Part shown: one piece after another, positions 22,947 to 36,304 of the stretch
How the letters are laid out: every line of letters begins with the position of its first letter
How positions within the stretch are numbered: position 1 is the first letter of the stretch
NCBI GenBank assembly: GCA_012064385.1
Contig: QRDG01000814.1
Location: forward strand, 776,671-840,670
Direction of reading: 5' to 3'
Length of the DNA stretch: 64,000 nt
Source of the DNA: Puccinellia tenuiflora
Taxonomy: Eukaryota > Streptophyta > Magnoliopsida > Poales > Poaceae
Program-made: the position numbers and the translations under genes
The notes under the pieces: generated by a model
Seen by the model: the letters and a program-made list of their open reading frames with translations, nothing else
What the model was told of the DNA's origin: nothing
Databases searched by the model: none

Positions 22947-25437
22947 CAATAGGAGACTACCAGAGAGTACAAAGACTAGAAGTCATAAAGCTTACATCAT
23001 GGATGAGTCGAAGAGATCTAATGGCCAGTTGCTCATCATCCTTCAATCTGGCTGCCTGGTCATTCAATTCAACGGCCTCTATCCAAGCCTCAGAAAAGGA
23101 CTTGTTGTCAGCCACCCGAAGTCGGCTGTAAACGATGGAGGACTTGGCCGGCTCGTTGAGTTGGGCTGTAGAAGCCGTCTAACGAGGAGCCGGGGAAGGA
23201 TGAGGGATAGCCGTAGGAGTCTCAGTCCCAGAAGAGGACTGGACCACCAATGGAGTTTTCTCCCAAGTCCTTGGAAGGGACTCGGGGACAGTGGGAGCAA
23301 TTGTAGTGTTAACACCTGCAGATGCAGGTGTCGAAGGAGCCGTCCTTGTGCTTGTCGTTTGAGAAACCGAAGGAGGGATAGATCCACGAGCTGATGTGAC
23401 ATCAGCCATGTTCTGGAGCTTGGTGACCTTCAGATAAGGCCGAGCCCTGAAACAGACAAAGTCAGAAGTCAGCAACAATTCCATGTAAAGGAAACATAGA
23501 AGTCATATGAGTGCAAGTCAGCAGAGAAGTCATACCCAGTATTAGTCTCAAGGTCTAGGGAAGCCTGAGAGTCGAAAGAAGGCATAGACATGCCAGAGTG
23601 ATAGGAGTCGTCTTTGCTAGGAGGAGAAGTCGACTTCCGCTGGTGTGAAATTGGCAAAGGATCAGGGGTGTCCGCAGGGCCATCGGAGCGCAGCTTCCTC
23701 TTCCTAGCAGCAATAACGTTCTGCATACATCCTTGAGACTTAGCAGGTGAACTGGTTGATCCAAGGACTCGTGAAAAAGGTACCTTCGGGACAACTTCTC
23801 GAGGCCCATTCTTATTGGGAGTTGGGGGAGAAGAGGAGCGGCTCTTCGCGGCTGAGGACTCCTCAGATGAGGTTGGCTAGGTAGCGGCAGGGCTAGAAGC
23901 CATATGTCCCTGCTCAGTAACAGGAGCCTCCTGAGAGGACTCCCTCCCAGTAACATTTTCAACAGGAGCCTCCGGGGAGGACTCCCCCTCATCATCGTCG
24001 TCTTCAGCAGGAGCCTCTTGAGAGGACTCCTCGTCAGCGTTATCTTCAACATCTTCTGCCCCAGCATTTAGCTCTGTGATAGAAGCTTCCTCTTCTACCT
24101 CCTCATCAGCCTCAACCTCTGTTACAGGTTCAGAAGCTGGCTTCCAGAAGGAGTCAGTTAACTGCAGAGGAGACAGAAAGTCAAGTTAGCAAATCAAATA
24201 GAGAAAACAGATCAAAGTGAAGCAAATAAAATACTTACAGCAGGAGCTTGGTTGGTGGAGCAAAAAGGTTCAAGTCCAAAACTAAATTGATCCTTCACTG
24301 GCCTGCCTGTCAGTTTCTTAATCAATCGGCCGAGTTCAGGGCCGTCAGAAAGCTTCTCCGTTGTCCGGAGATCATCAGTCACACAATGTGTGTATCGGCA
24401 TATCAGCCGAGTCCTAGGACTCAGCGGCTGGATCCTCCAGGTAGTCCAACAACATACTAAATCCATGTTCTCCAGCTTGTGTGATAAGAGAGCCTGAATC
24501 CGTTTTATCAAGGAGTCGACTTTGGGCCGGGCGGCCTCTAAGCACCTAGCTTTCAAAAGGGGAGTCGCCTCTAGGTGATCCTCGGAGAAGAGAGGAAGAT
24601 GGGGCTCATCTGCAGAGGATGTGTCTATGTAATAGAAGAAGGTTTTGTGCCAATCCTTAACACGATTAGGAAAGACAGGTTTCGGGAAGACAGAATTTAG
24701 GCGACGCTGAAGAGCAACAGCGCCGCACTGAAGAAGAGGACCCAGAGGTCTCAGGCTGGAGGTTGCAGTAGAAAAGCTCGAGCCAGAGATCAAGGTCTGG
24801 CTTGATTTGGAGGTAATCCTCGCAGAGGGTGACAAAGTTTGAGAGGGTCAAGATAGAATTGGGTGCCAAATCATGGATGCGCAGCTTGTAGAAATTAAGG
24901 AGCTGGCGGAAGAAGAATGATTGGAAGCGAAAGGGCAAGTGAGGGTTTTTGGACCCCACCCTTAACAATTTATAAGGGGTTAAACCCTAGAAAGTTGCGG
25001 GGCTGTTCCACATTAACAGTGCGGTAAATGTGGAGACATCTGCGGAAATTCCGTGGTCAAAGATACGGCTGCCAAAGTCAAAACAGGGTAAATCTGGTAA
25101 AGTAAAGACACAGTAGCGGAAAGAAAAGCCGACTTGTCTCAGAAAGGCGAGTCCTGTGTCTGCAGGAAGTGATAAGAGTCAGATTCCTTAGAGCTAGTTT
25201 ATAAGAGCCACAACAAACTCGGCCAGCAGATGCAAAGGCAAGAGTGGTGAGCTTAAGCAAAGGGTGAGGAAGGACTCGTTATATATGTGTTATGTTTTTA
25301 TGCAGGAATTCATCTTGGAGCTAGCAGCTGGCGACTTTTAAGCTTGTGACTCCAGTCGAAGATGTCGAGCCAAGGAGTCGAACCAAGGAGTCGGAGGAAG
25401 CCGCCAAGACTGCGTCCAAGATAAATTCGGGGACTAC

Positions 25438-26001
25438 TGCTGGGGGGATACTTTATAGGTAGGCACATGGACCCGGAAAGTAGACCTGCCAAGACCAAGA
25501 AGGCCAAAGCCGGGTCGCACTTCAAGTTACATGGGCTGGGCTGGAGACAAGCCGGCTAAGGCCCATAAAGAAGGAAGGACTCGTCGAGGAGGAGTCCTAG
25601 TACAACCCGGAGCTCTAACTTGGAAGGCCAAGACATAGAATAGGACTCCGTGTCCAAGTATGACCCGGTGTAAACTTGTAAGCCCAGGGACCCGACCGCC
25701 TTTATAAGGAGGGCCCTGGACCTTAGATCGATAAGCAATCCAGAACCCGTAACACCAGACCAGACCCCAAAGAGGTTGAAGTCGCCGATTCCCCAGATAG
25801 GAATCGGAACCTTGTAATCGAGAGCCAGTTCATATCAATAAAGCCGAAGTAGGAAGTAGGTCTTTACCTCCATTAAGAGGGGCCGAACCTGGGTAAATCC
25901 TTGTCCTTAGGTGAGATTAACAGCTCCTACGTACTTCGATCACCAATGGCCCCACAATTCATCTTCCCTGAGGAAGAACTTGCCGTGAAAACCCCACGAC
26001 A
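25438..26001 (+). mobile_element. 3' LTR of element D
   Basis: It starts tgctggggggatac, preceded by the purine-rich ttcggggactac that serves as polypurine tract, and ends cacgaca before the TSD cctac. It matches the 5' LTR except for scattered changes. Confidence 0.92.
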
Positions 26002-26006
26002 CCTAC

Positions 26007-28333
26007 CGTAAGTAACCACGTAACCATCATCATCTTACCTTCTCACATCATCATCATCATCGTTGTACGCGCGCAAATGGAAACACCCGAACTAAGTTGT
26101 GGCTCCTGGACAGGTTTGAGGATCCGGTAATAGATTGCGGGGAGGCCCATAGAACTCCCACATGTGGTTAGTGCGCTCAGTATTGGATCAGCGGAAAAGA
26201 ACTCGGGTCCTAGGCGACAGTAGCAGAACAAAACACCACGATTGGCCTTCCACCGGTGCCTTGTCTTTATTATGTTATTCCCATCACAACAGAAATTAAA
26301 AATTATCATTTTAGTTGAGCCTAGCTATCATGTTAACAACAAGACTAGATAAAAGTGATAACAGGACTCAAGCAAAGCACCTAAGCATGCACTAGGACTC
26401 GCAAGGCTAACAAGGTAAACAAACAACAGGGTAATAGGATGTGGAGGGTGTGGCTTATCATGGCTGCCAGGTAAACATGCAAATAGGATCGTGACACAAG
26501 CATCGTAACATAAGGCTAGCAAGGAACAAAAGATAGGATGAGTAAGAGACAGAAAAGCAAAGATAGCAAGGGAGTATCACTTGCCTGCAATCCGGTAGAA
26601 GTAACAGAACCTGTCGTTGCTCACATCAACTCAACGTCCTATTACCGAAGAAGCAACAAACACTGGAAGGTACAAAAGATGCATTTTACTACTACGGTAA
26701 AAGAAGCGGCATGTTGATGACATGATGCATGACAAATTAAATGTGATCCAATTTTTATTCCCTAACACATGGCAAGCATTTTAAATGGGATCGGTGCACA
26801 ATATAAATGCATCGGACAAACCCCATAATTAAATGAGTTGATTTAATTCGACTAAATAGATAAAGGTGCGATGTTTAATTAATGATGCATGAGTTTATAA
26901 GATACGCATATATATGGTATAGGGGTTAGGGTTGGGGTCACACATCGGATCGGGGGATCTTTGGATTCGGAGAGGAAGTAGTCGAAGTAGTCGTTGTAGT
27001 CGAAGTAGCCGAAGTAGTCGATGTCGTGGAAGTAGTCGTACTCGGGTCGTCGTCGTTGTGGACCTTGGCGTTCCGGGCTTCGGGGTTGACGGGGCTCTCG
27101 AAGTCGGGGATCGGGCACCGGTAGTCGTTCACGGTCGTCGGGTCTTCGGGCTTCACGGACACGCACGAAGGCGGCCATCACAAAACTCGAATCGAAGAAC
27201 TTGGCGGGTTCCGGTGTCGGGGAAGATCTTGGCGGTGTCATCGGGTTCACGACACGGAGAACTTGTCGGTCCACGGAGATTTTGGCGTCGGGAACTGAAA
27301 CGGGAAACACGGTACAGAGGCGGGGAACGATGGGAACATCCGGGAACGGAAACGGGAAACTTTCCCGTCACGAAACAGATATCGGGAAATGTCGGGGAAC
27401 CGCACCGGGAACGGGAGCACGTCAGGGAAAATCCACGATGGGGACGGCCGTCGGGAACAGGAACGGCACAGCAGTGGGAAACACAGGCACGGCGACGTCG
27501 GGAACGGACGAGCGCGTGCCATCGGGGACAAACAACGACGGGAACGCCGGCAGGGACGTGCACGGCGACACGGCACGGAGACAACGGGAGTAGCAGCTGC
27601 ATCACGGGCACAACAGGGAAGACGGATGCCGGGAAGAGCTCGGGTCGACATCGGCCGTGCTGGAACAAGGCCGAGGGAGGTCGCGGTGCTGCCTGCGTGC
27701 GAGGAGGAGCAAGGTGCACGGGGAGAGGGGAGCAGGGGCAGGAGGAGCTGCCGAAGGGGAGGAGAAGGGGCGGCGGCATCGGGAGGATGGCCGGCCGGCG
27801 GCCTCGGTCGAGAAGGAGGTGGCGGGGTCCGGGCCGCGTGGAGGGAAGCTGGAGGCGGGGCAGCAGGCGGAAGAGCAAGGCGGGCCGCCAGTGGAGAGGA
27901 GGACGGGATCGACGGGGAGGTGCTTGGAGGAGGTCGACCAGGAGGACGCCGGTGCGAGCTGGAGGTGGGGGCGGGCCGGCCAGGGCGTGGCTAGGAGGAG
28001 GAGCCGACGGGCTCGGGGCAACCCAGGCTAGGGGAAAAGAAAAGGGGGTCGAGCATAGGGTGAGAGAGAGGAGAAGAGGAGAGGGAGAGGGTCGGCGGGT
28101 GGTGAGGGAAAAGGGAGGAGCGGCCGGGGAGAGGAGCCGGCAGCTCGAGGCCACGGTGGTGAGGGAGGAAGACGCGGGGTAGGGGAGGAAGAAGCTGCGG
28201 TGGAGGGGAAGAAGAGATAAGAGGAGAGAGGAAAAAAATAAAAGAAAAAGGCTAGGGACCTAAAGAAAAGGGGAAAAGGGCCTGAGCGCAAGGTGGAAGG
28301 GCCTTGCCGCGAAAAGCAGAAAAGGGAGGAGGG
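26007..28333 (-). mobile_element. Middle part of solo LTR C
   Basis: It begins with (cat)n-type repeats (about 26030-26070), then AT-rich DNA. Imperfect tandem gtagtcgaa repeats lie at about 26970-27040, which on the minus strand read as Asp/Tyr/Phe-rich codons. A strongly GC-rich island runs to about 28230. ORFs up to 416 codons in the island overlap on both strands and follow base composition, so I call none of them a gene. Confidence 0.75.
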
Positions 28334-31300
28334 TGTAACGCCCCGACCCCGGAATTATACAGAGAGGCTATGTAGTTGGCACAACCATCAATGTATAAAA
28401 CAAAGATCGAGACTTGTGGAACAAACTGGCACATTGCATGACTCTACGACACAAATCATATAGCAACTCATATAACGAGAAGAATACAAATATTACACAG
28501 CAAAAGGATCACAGATCCAACAATTCATCAAGCGGAAGCGGGTAGTGTTGTCTAACAACAAGAAGCAAATATATGGCCTAAGAGGCCTACAATAAACATC
28601 ACCCAAGCCAGCTTGTTCCACGGTCCCAAGCTGCCACCTGGGAACCCCAGACTAGTAGTCGACGTCCACGAAGAACCCACCTAACTACTCGGTGTCGTCC
28701 TCCTCTGAAATACAAAATCATAGAGGCAGCAAAGAGAGACTGAGTACGACGTACTCGCAAGTTTAGTAGGGCGATATAGGCCCAATGACTGACGGAGGCT
28801 CTAAAGCTGTTTATGTATTTCTTTTGCCCAAAGCTAATTTTCATAAACCGAAACAAAAATGACACATGGCATTCGTCTACTCAGAATAGTTTTATAAAGG
28901 GATAAGAGAGTAACATTTCCTCTTCGGTTCTCGGCGAACCTATTTGCAACCAAACCACACTTATCTCCACCAAGGCACCCCCTCGAATCACCCTCGAGGA
29001 AGTGAACCTTTACCACACGTTGATTAATGCAACCTCTAGCTGCCATATCAATTAGGTTAATATTATCTATGATCTTATATCCGTTCCCAAGTCGTCCATA
29101 ACCGCGGACACGGCTTTTCGAAAAGATTAGACCCTGCAGGGGTGTACTAATTTACCCATCGGTACCGTCCGGCTCACCTAGTTGGCCCTCTTCCGGGGAA
29201 GGCCGGCGAACGGGCGCGGTTAGACCTTTACATTGCATGAGGCTTACTCAAGGACCATCAGTGTGCGGAAGGACAGGTTCAGCGCTCCCAGCGCCCTGCC
29301 CCGCGGCCACATTCCTAAACACCACCATCCTCATTTCTTTTCCACCCACACAACTCACGCGCAAATGGAATAGCAAACTAGAGGACCCTTGACAAGCCCC
29401 TCACAACTTATTCGGTCAAAGGGGGTTCCATATGCCCCCACCTCCGGAAGCACGCTCAGTCTTGGTTCAAGAGGTAAAGAACTCACACCTAGGGGCTAGA
29501 GTGAGGCAAAACACCATCCCCGATGGCAACTCACCCAAACCATCTTAGCATTTTAATTAAGCATCACCATTATCCACCATGCCCGAATCATTCCATCAAC
29601 CTCAATAATTATGGAATTCAATAAAGGACATATCTACTAAACCCACTAAGCATTTCTAAGCATGGCTAAGCAATATAACATCAACAATTATAACTTTATC
29701 TCGGGCCAACACTTCAACCCTAGGTTTCATAGGTAGGGATACATGTGATTGGCTCGGGGAAGAACATGCATTCATAGGATATTCTAATATTTACCAAAAG
29801 AGACATTTGAACCGCATGCAATATTATGGCGGATAAAATAATTTGATAAAATCATAGGATGCTAGATGCCAAGAAGGTTAGGTTATATCTTGCCTTGCTG
29901 CTCGGTCGCGAAGTACTGCTCGTCGGGGTAGTTAGAGAGACCCTCGACTCCGGAATCTATCGATACCCAAAAGAGAAAGGCAAAGAACAAATAAATCACA
30001 CGAACACAAGATGCAATGCTCAATCACATGATGACATGTCAAATTCATGCAAGGATATCATTATATAAATTAATTAGCAACATTAAATAGGGAGCCAAAT
30101 AATTAGTGCAATTATTTGGAAACAACCCCATATTTATCTTAGTGGCCACATTCTTTATAAAATATCAAATTATTAGAGAAGTGTCTCAATATGCATGAAC
30201 ATGACATGAAAAGGGTAGGGTTCGTTATTCCGATCATTTTGGTACCTCATTTGTAAGTTTCGGAGCACCGATGAATAATTGACAAACTAATTGAATAATT
30301 GAATTTAATTCATTTAAACAAATTATGAGTAACATCAAATAAAAGTTTGTGATCATGATGTGATAAGTGCATGGGTTGATAGCATTTGACATGTTGAACA
30401 CAATGGTATTTATTTCATAATTTTTGGACAATTATTTAATAAGTTATGAATTTTCCTAATTTGGGATTATTTATTCCATTTTAGGAATTCTCAAATAAAC
30501 AGCAAAATATTGTTTCAAATAAACATTTCAATTGGTCCATTAGTTAGAGTTTGTCTTTCTGATCAACATGGTATTTTATTTGTTGAAATTGGACCAATAT
30601 TTCAAAAGTTATGAATTATTTGAATTTAACTCAAATCTGCTTTTACTGTTCGGGCCGGTCCACAGGTCGGCCCAGGCCGGTTTGTAGGCCGGGCTAGTGC
30701 CAGAGGAGGCCGGCCTCAGAGCCGGCCCAAACCGGGGTGCAGGCTGGGGCACGACCCGAACAGGCCGGTCCTTTGGCCGGCCCAGGCCGAGAGCCAGGCC
30801 GGGCGCCAGGCACGCGCGTGTCCGCGGTCAAACGCCACGACCGGTGCGGCCGGCGCGGTGACTGCGGCGCGGTGGCGCTTGACTGCGATGGCCAGGTGCG
30901 CGCGGGGAGCGAACAGAGGGAGAGGAAGGGAGGGCACCGGGCGAGGATCTCACCCTCGAGCCGGGGCTGCTCGTGGCAGAGGCGGGGACGGGGAAGAACG
31001 ACGGCGGCGTGCTGAGCATGTTGCGGCCGGAGCGGCAGGAGGCGGCGTAGCACGCCCCGGTGAGGGCGTCATGGCTTGAGACCCTCGACGAAACGGCAGA
31101 GGCTGGCGACGCGGATCCGGTGGCGGCTCTAGCTCGCGTCCTGGTGGCCGGAGTCGACGGAGGGGGCGGCGAGGAGCTCGACGTGCCGCGGCCAGACGCG
31201 GGGAAGTCGAAGACGCGGACGTCGGTCCCGGGCTTCCCGTCCCGATTCTGCAGGTGGGGAGGGAGAGGAGGTCGAGGCGGAGCTCGTGGCGGCAGCAGCT

Positions 31301-32253
31301 TGCGTTGGGGAGGCCGGAATCGACAGGGAGATCGACGGCGAGCTCGGAGGCCGTGGCGGCTGTGGTGGATCACGGGGGAGAGAGAGGAGAGCCAGAGGGA
31401 GTAGGTGAGGTGGGGGAGAGAGGCACGGCAGGGCACGGGGTCCCCTTGGGCGTCCTCCTTATCCTCCAGCGCGGCAGGGGGCAGCGGGTCATGGCGCCAG
31501 GAGGACGGCGTCGACGGCATGGGCGAGCACAGTGGGGGAGAAGAGAGAGAGGAGGATGACAGGGGTGGCCCCCCTGTCAGATTTTTATTCTTTTGCATTT
31601 TTCCCTTTTTCAGAAAATAAAACCAGTAGCACTGTAGGGATTTTATTGAGGCTTTTAAACATTTTCAACATTTCTGGGAAAATTCACAGAGGCTCCCTAT
31701 AATATTTAGCACCTCCACAAAAAGTTTGGGCTTCAAATAAAATGTTTAGATTCACAGCTATTTGTATTATTGCGATATGGTCATTTTTGATAAATTGCAA
31801 CAATACATTTATTTGAAGCACCTTGGCAATTTAATAAATTATGAAAATATTTATGGAGGCTCATATTATATTAATGAAGCACCCCATATTTTTATTTGAA
31901 TTTTGGGGAAGTTTATCTTAGTTCCAAAAGAGAATTGGATTAAACCAAATTGAATTCTCTATTTTAATTATTTGCTTGACAAGGAAAAGCCTTTGACAAT
32001 TATTTGCAAAAGAATATATTCTTGGAACTTCCGGGACAATTTGGAAATTCAAGAATAATTGGTTTTACCAAAATGAGTATTGTATTTGGTTTGGAAAAAT
32101 TTGGAAGGGTTTTGCTTCCCTAGTTTTTAATTTCCAAGTGTGGCTTTATTTAGAATTAGCAATTTAAATATGAAATGCCATGATGCAATGCAAAACAAAA
32201 AGCGAAAAAAAAATTTGGCCCATATTTTAGGGTACTAATCTGGGGCTGTTACA
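28334..32253 (-). mobile_element. Left (3') LTR of E
   Basis: On the minus strand it starts TGTAACAGCCCCAGATTAGT and ends GGGGTCGGGGCGTTACA. It includes a GC-rich island (about 30650-31560) and the three-dyad module (29092-29141). Micro-ORF alpha is at 29883-29956. Micro-ORF beta is at 28652-28704, where one CAG codon has become TAG. Confidence 0.92.
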
Positions 32254-34756
32254 ATTCTACCCCCCTTACAGGAATCTCGTCCCGAGATTCTAGAGTAGAA
32301 GTAGGGGTGAGGGGAATATGACAACACACATCTTCCTCGTTGCATAGATTTAGCTAACTAACAAGACATGCCAAGAAGGCGGAAAGAAGAGAAGATAGCT
32401 AAAGGTGGTAGACAAAATGACTCTTGCCCAATACCATAAGCCATCGAGGAGCTAGGATCGACTTGACCAAACAAAGGTCGAGCCGAGGATAGGACAACCG
32501 ACCACCTTGTTCAGGATATTGGTCCAAGACTAAGACAATACTTCACACACTCCGAGGCGTAGACCGTAGAGACTTTAAGCACCATAAGGAGAAAGGACCC
32601 CTTGTTTTGGACTCCACTCTTTTGACCTACTAAACGCTTCCATAAGGGTAAAAGCTGGGCCCTAACGAAAACTGAAGGATTTAAGCAATGTCAGTGTGAT
32701 TGGGCAAAACTTTGGGTTCACCGGGAGGGAGAAGACATAGCATTTCTCCCCGATTAGTTAGATAGGTAAAACCTCATAACGAGACATTGTCACGAGATAG
32801 ACGGAGTAGGAGTATTGACCGATAGATATTTAGCAACTCCGTTGTGAGGCTCTCCTTGAGGTTCTAGATATCGCACTCCGGCTTTGGAAATAGCCTTCAT
32901 TCCATACTCAAGCGAAAGGCGTACTTGAGATAGAGAAAGGACCTTAGGGGAAAACTTCTAGAACCAGTTACCCATGATTCTCAAGGATAGCGGGTGATTT
33001 GGAAGGAGTTAGGAGAGTTAGTCAAAAGACCTTCCGGTAAGGTGCGTGAACCACAACACCGGACTTGTCGGGTTTACCCGTAGGCTTAGGTCATGCTCTT
33101 GATAGACTCCAAGCATCACTTTTGTTTGAGATTTGGAATTGGTTAGGAGTGAGGATAATTCATACTTGACAAGTTGGAGGAAGGGTATGCGAAAGTTAGC
33201 CTCAAGGTAGAGTAACTAGATTTCCAAGACAAGGGCTATAGCGTCAAGCTCTAAAACATGAGGTAGATTGGGGTTCCCTTGGTTCATGTTTACGAAAAGG
33301 GAATTGAACCAGCATGGACTCCAAGCAATGAAGTTCAACTGATTCCTCATTGGGAAACACCGGTGAGATGATGAGGTTTTGTAAAATTCTTCTTATTCAA
33401 GAGCAACCCGATAAGTGGCTCACACGACGTATTCAGAGAACTGGAGGCAACAACCTACCATCTCAGCAACAATCCGCCTACGCATGACCAACTTGGGATT
33501 TTACCCGAGGAGACATAGCGACAGAAGTCACTGGTTGCGAGAGAAACTTGCCTGTCAAGGAAAATATGTGGTCTTTAGAGCTTCGACACGAATCTAACTC
33601 ATTGACCGAAGGTGCACCTAGACGAATGGAATTGGTAGCTCTGACAACTCAGCTCGATGATATAATTACCAATCAGGCTAAGAGTGCCACCAAAGTCTCT
33701 GGATGTCAAAACAATATCAATTGCTAAGAATATCCGATTACCACAACGATATTCATCCTCAACACTCTCGAGCCCAGAAAGGCTCGGAGGTAGATGGATA
33801 AGGAAGGGTAGGAGCATCACTTCATCAAGTACGTCATGATACTAAGCACGACCTCTCGATATAAAAGAGTGTGACACTCCAAGGTGGAACGGAACAAAAG
33901 CTAGACAAGCTCTTACTCCGCGAATCACAAAACTTTGACCTTTTTTCGGGAAATGGAAGAGGTACCGGAGTTTGTTTCTCCTAACATCCCGGAATGGAAT
34001 GCCTTGACGAACCACAAGCATAACATGCATCAGAACACCCCGTTGCTCGATAAACTTGATTGTCAACAGACAAAAGAGGTCGGACGATAGATCTAGAGCA
34101 AGAAATGGGCTAACAACAATCTAGGACATTGCAGAAGCCCGTGTTAGCACTCTTCTGACAACTAGTGCCGAAAGGGTTTCATGAACGGGTGTTAGCGGAG
34201 GAAACACAATTACGGCTGCAACCTCGAGTTTTGAAGACGAACTTTAGATTTTGCCAACCTGATGTAGGGTTTAACCATTTGCACCAGGGTTCAACGGAAA
34301 AGATCTTGGGTTAAAGATCAGCTTCATGCACTGGGACCCTCAATAGCATAATGCTCACAAGGGCGACAACCCTCATAGATCATTACACCAGAGCCCTAGC
34401 GCAATCCGGGACCTTCGGTTCAAGATCTTATCTAAAGCAACGGAATATCTTGACGAACCGCAATACTTCCTTTCTTCGGCTTCAGTAATGGCAGACGAGC
34501 AAAGTTGACCACTAACTAAAGATAGAACCGAACCCCATGATCCTAGAGATTTAGGAGTTGCCGACGATCAGAAAACCGTTAAAAACAAATAGAGGTAAGA
34601 TGACACCGAGATCAGAGTGAATTGGGTAAGGAGTAAAAAGAATCCTAGGAGGGTTTTCAGAACTCATTTTTAGGTTAAAAATAATTTTCACGAACTAGAC
34701 TCGACATCGACCAATAGAAAGGGTTTCCTATAGGCAGTCCTGCTCTGATACCAACT
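32254..34756 (-). mobile_element. Interior of element E
   Basis: No ORF longer than about 75 codons looks genuine. Long stretches match the interiors of B and F at the nucleotide level, for example ttccaccttggagtgtcaca on the minus strand near 33870-33890. A conserved but non-coding interior is the usual state of LARDs. Confidence 0.8.
34742..34753 (-). promoter_or_regulatory. Primer-binding site of element E (iMet tRNA)
   Basis: On the minus strand this reads TGGTATCAGAGC, three bases from the LTR edge at 34757. It matches the sites of H and F. Confidence 0.88.
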
Positions 34757-35073
34757 TGTAACGCCCCGACCCCGGAATTATACAGAGAGGCTATGTAGTT
34801 GGCCAACCATCAATGTATAAAACAAAGATCGAGACTTGTGGAACAAACTGGCACATTGCATGACTCTACGACACAAATCATATAGCAACTCATATAACGA
34901 GAAGAATACAAATATTACACAGCAAAAGGATCACAGATCCAACAATTCATCAAGCGGAAGCGGGTAGTGTTATCTAACAACAAGAAGCAAATATATGGCC
35001 TAAGAGGCCTACAATAAACATCACCCAAGCCAGCTTGTTCCACGGTCCCAAGCTGCCACCTGGGAACCCCAGA

Positions 35074-35126
35074 CTAGTAGTCGACGTCCACGAAGAACCC
35101 ACCTAACTGCTCGGTGTCGTCCTCCT
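35074..35126 (-). other. Acidic micro-ORF (beta) in E right LTR
   Basis: Behind an acceptor-like atttcag are codons for EEDDTEQLGGFFVDVDY and TAG, 53 nt. The left LTR copy differs by a CAG-to-TAG change. Confidence 0.5.
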
Positions 35127-36304
35127 CTGAAATACAAAATCATAGAGGCAGCAAAGAGAGACTGAGTATGACGTACTCGCAAGTTTAGTAGGGAGATATA
35201 GGCCCAATGACTGACGGAGGCTCTAAAGCTGTTTATGTATTTCTTTTGCCCAAAGCTAATTTTCATAAACCGAAACAAAAATGACACATGGCATTCGTCT
35301 ACTCAGAATAGTTTTATAAAGGGATAAGAGAGTAACATTTCCTCTTCGGTTCTCGGCGAACCTATTTGCAACCAAACCACACTTATCTCCACCAAGGCAC
35401 CCCCTCGAATCACCCTCGAGGAAGTGAACCTTTACCACACGTTGATTAATGCAACCTCTAGCTACCATATCAATTAGGTTAATATTATCTATGATCTTAT
35501 ATCCGATACCAAGTCGTCCATAACCGCGGACACAGCTTTTCAAAAAGATTAGACCCTGCAGGGGTGTACTAATTTACCCATCGGTACCGTCCGGCTCACC
35601 TAGTTGGCCCTCTTCCGGGGAAGGCCGGCGAACGGGCGCGGTTAGACCTTTACATTGCATGAGGCTTACTCAAGGACCATCAGTGTGCGGAAGGACAGGT
35701 TCAGCGCTCCCAGCGCCCTGCCCCGCGGCCACATTCCTAAACACCACCATCCTCGTTTCTTTTCCACCCATACAACTCACGCGCAAATGGAATAGCAAAC
35801 TAGAGGACCCTTGACAAGCCCCTCACAACTTATTCGGTCAAAGGGGGTTCCATATGCCCCCACCTCCGGAAGCACGCTCAGTCTTGGTTCAAGAGGTAAA
35901 GAACTCACACCTAGGGGCTAGAGTGAGGCAAAACACCATCCCCGATGGCAACTCACCCAAACCATCTTAGCATTTTAATTAAGCATCACCATTATCCACC
36001 ATGCCCGAATCATTCCATCAACCTCAATAATTATGGAATTCAATAAAGGACATATCTACTAAACCCACTAAGCATTTCTAAGCATGGCTAAGCAATATAA
36101 CATCAACAATTATAACTTTATCTCGGGCCAACACTTCAACCCTAGGTTTCATAGGTAGGGATACATGTGATTGGCTCGGGGAAGAACATGCATTCATAGG
36201 ATATTCTAATATTTACCAAAAGAGACATTTGAACCGCATGCAATATTATGGCGGATAAAATAATTTGATAAAATCATAGGATGCTAAATGCCAAGAAGGT
36301 TAGG

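Larger units (their letters stand above)
20722..24970 (-). pseudogene. Spliced antisense gene of element D (PF04195-like N-terminus)
   Basis: I predict five exons on the minus strand: about 24950-24239, 24161-23536, 23446-22996, 21886-21631 and 21547-20722. Donors are gtaagtat, gtatgact, gtaagctt and gtaagttt. Acceptors are ctctgcag, ctgtttcag, tatttgcag and a degenerate attg. All junctions keep one frame (phases 0, 2, 0, 1). Exon 1 has FYKLRIHDLAPNSILTLSNF and FVTLCEDYLQIKPDLDLW, resembling the putative gypsy-type transposon family PF04195, function unknown. Exon 2 has acidic ESSxEAP repeats and a basic ARKRKLR patch. Exon 4 is a coiled coil. The tail is Lys/Pro-rich, ending HHPLDDF-stop. 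Damage: a frameshift near 24760, TAG 23877-23879, TAG 23179-23181 and a shift near 20915. A TATA-like ttataaatt lies at 24966-24974. No certain ATG is seen. Confidence 0.75.
13074..26001 (+). mobile_element. Element D: near-complete Tat-type Gypsy retrotransposon, inserted in C
   Basis: TSD cctac lies at 13069-13073 and 26002-26006. The 12.9 kb element has LTRs of 565 and 564 bp and a primer site. A single long gag-pol frame runs 13665-20155. A ~560 bp linker follows, then a spliced antisense gene (24970-20722) and a degenerate repeat array. Six in-frame stops and two frameshifts in gag-pol make it inactive. LTR ends differ slightly (cacgttg and cacgaca). Confidence 0.95.

Noticed and set aside
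26932..28182. 416-codon ORF in GC-rich DNA (plus strand), with long overlapping ORFs on both strands
   Set aside because: It lies inside the GC island of solo LTR C, has Arg/Gly-rich composition in every frame and resembles no family. Base composition explains it.
30828..31598. 256-codon minus-strand ORF, repeated at 37250-38020
   Set aside because: It is in the GC island of both E LTRs. The conservation reflects the LTR pair being young, not selection on a protein.
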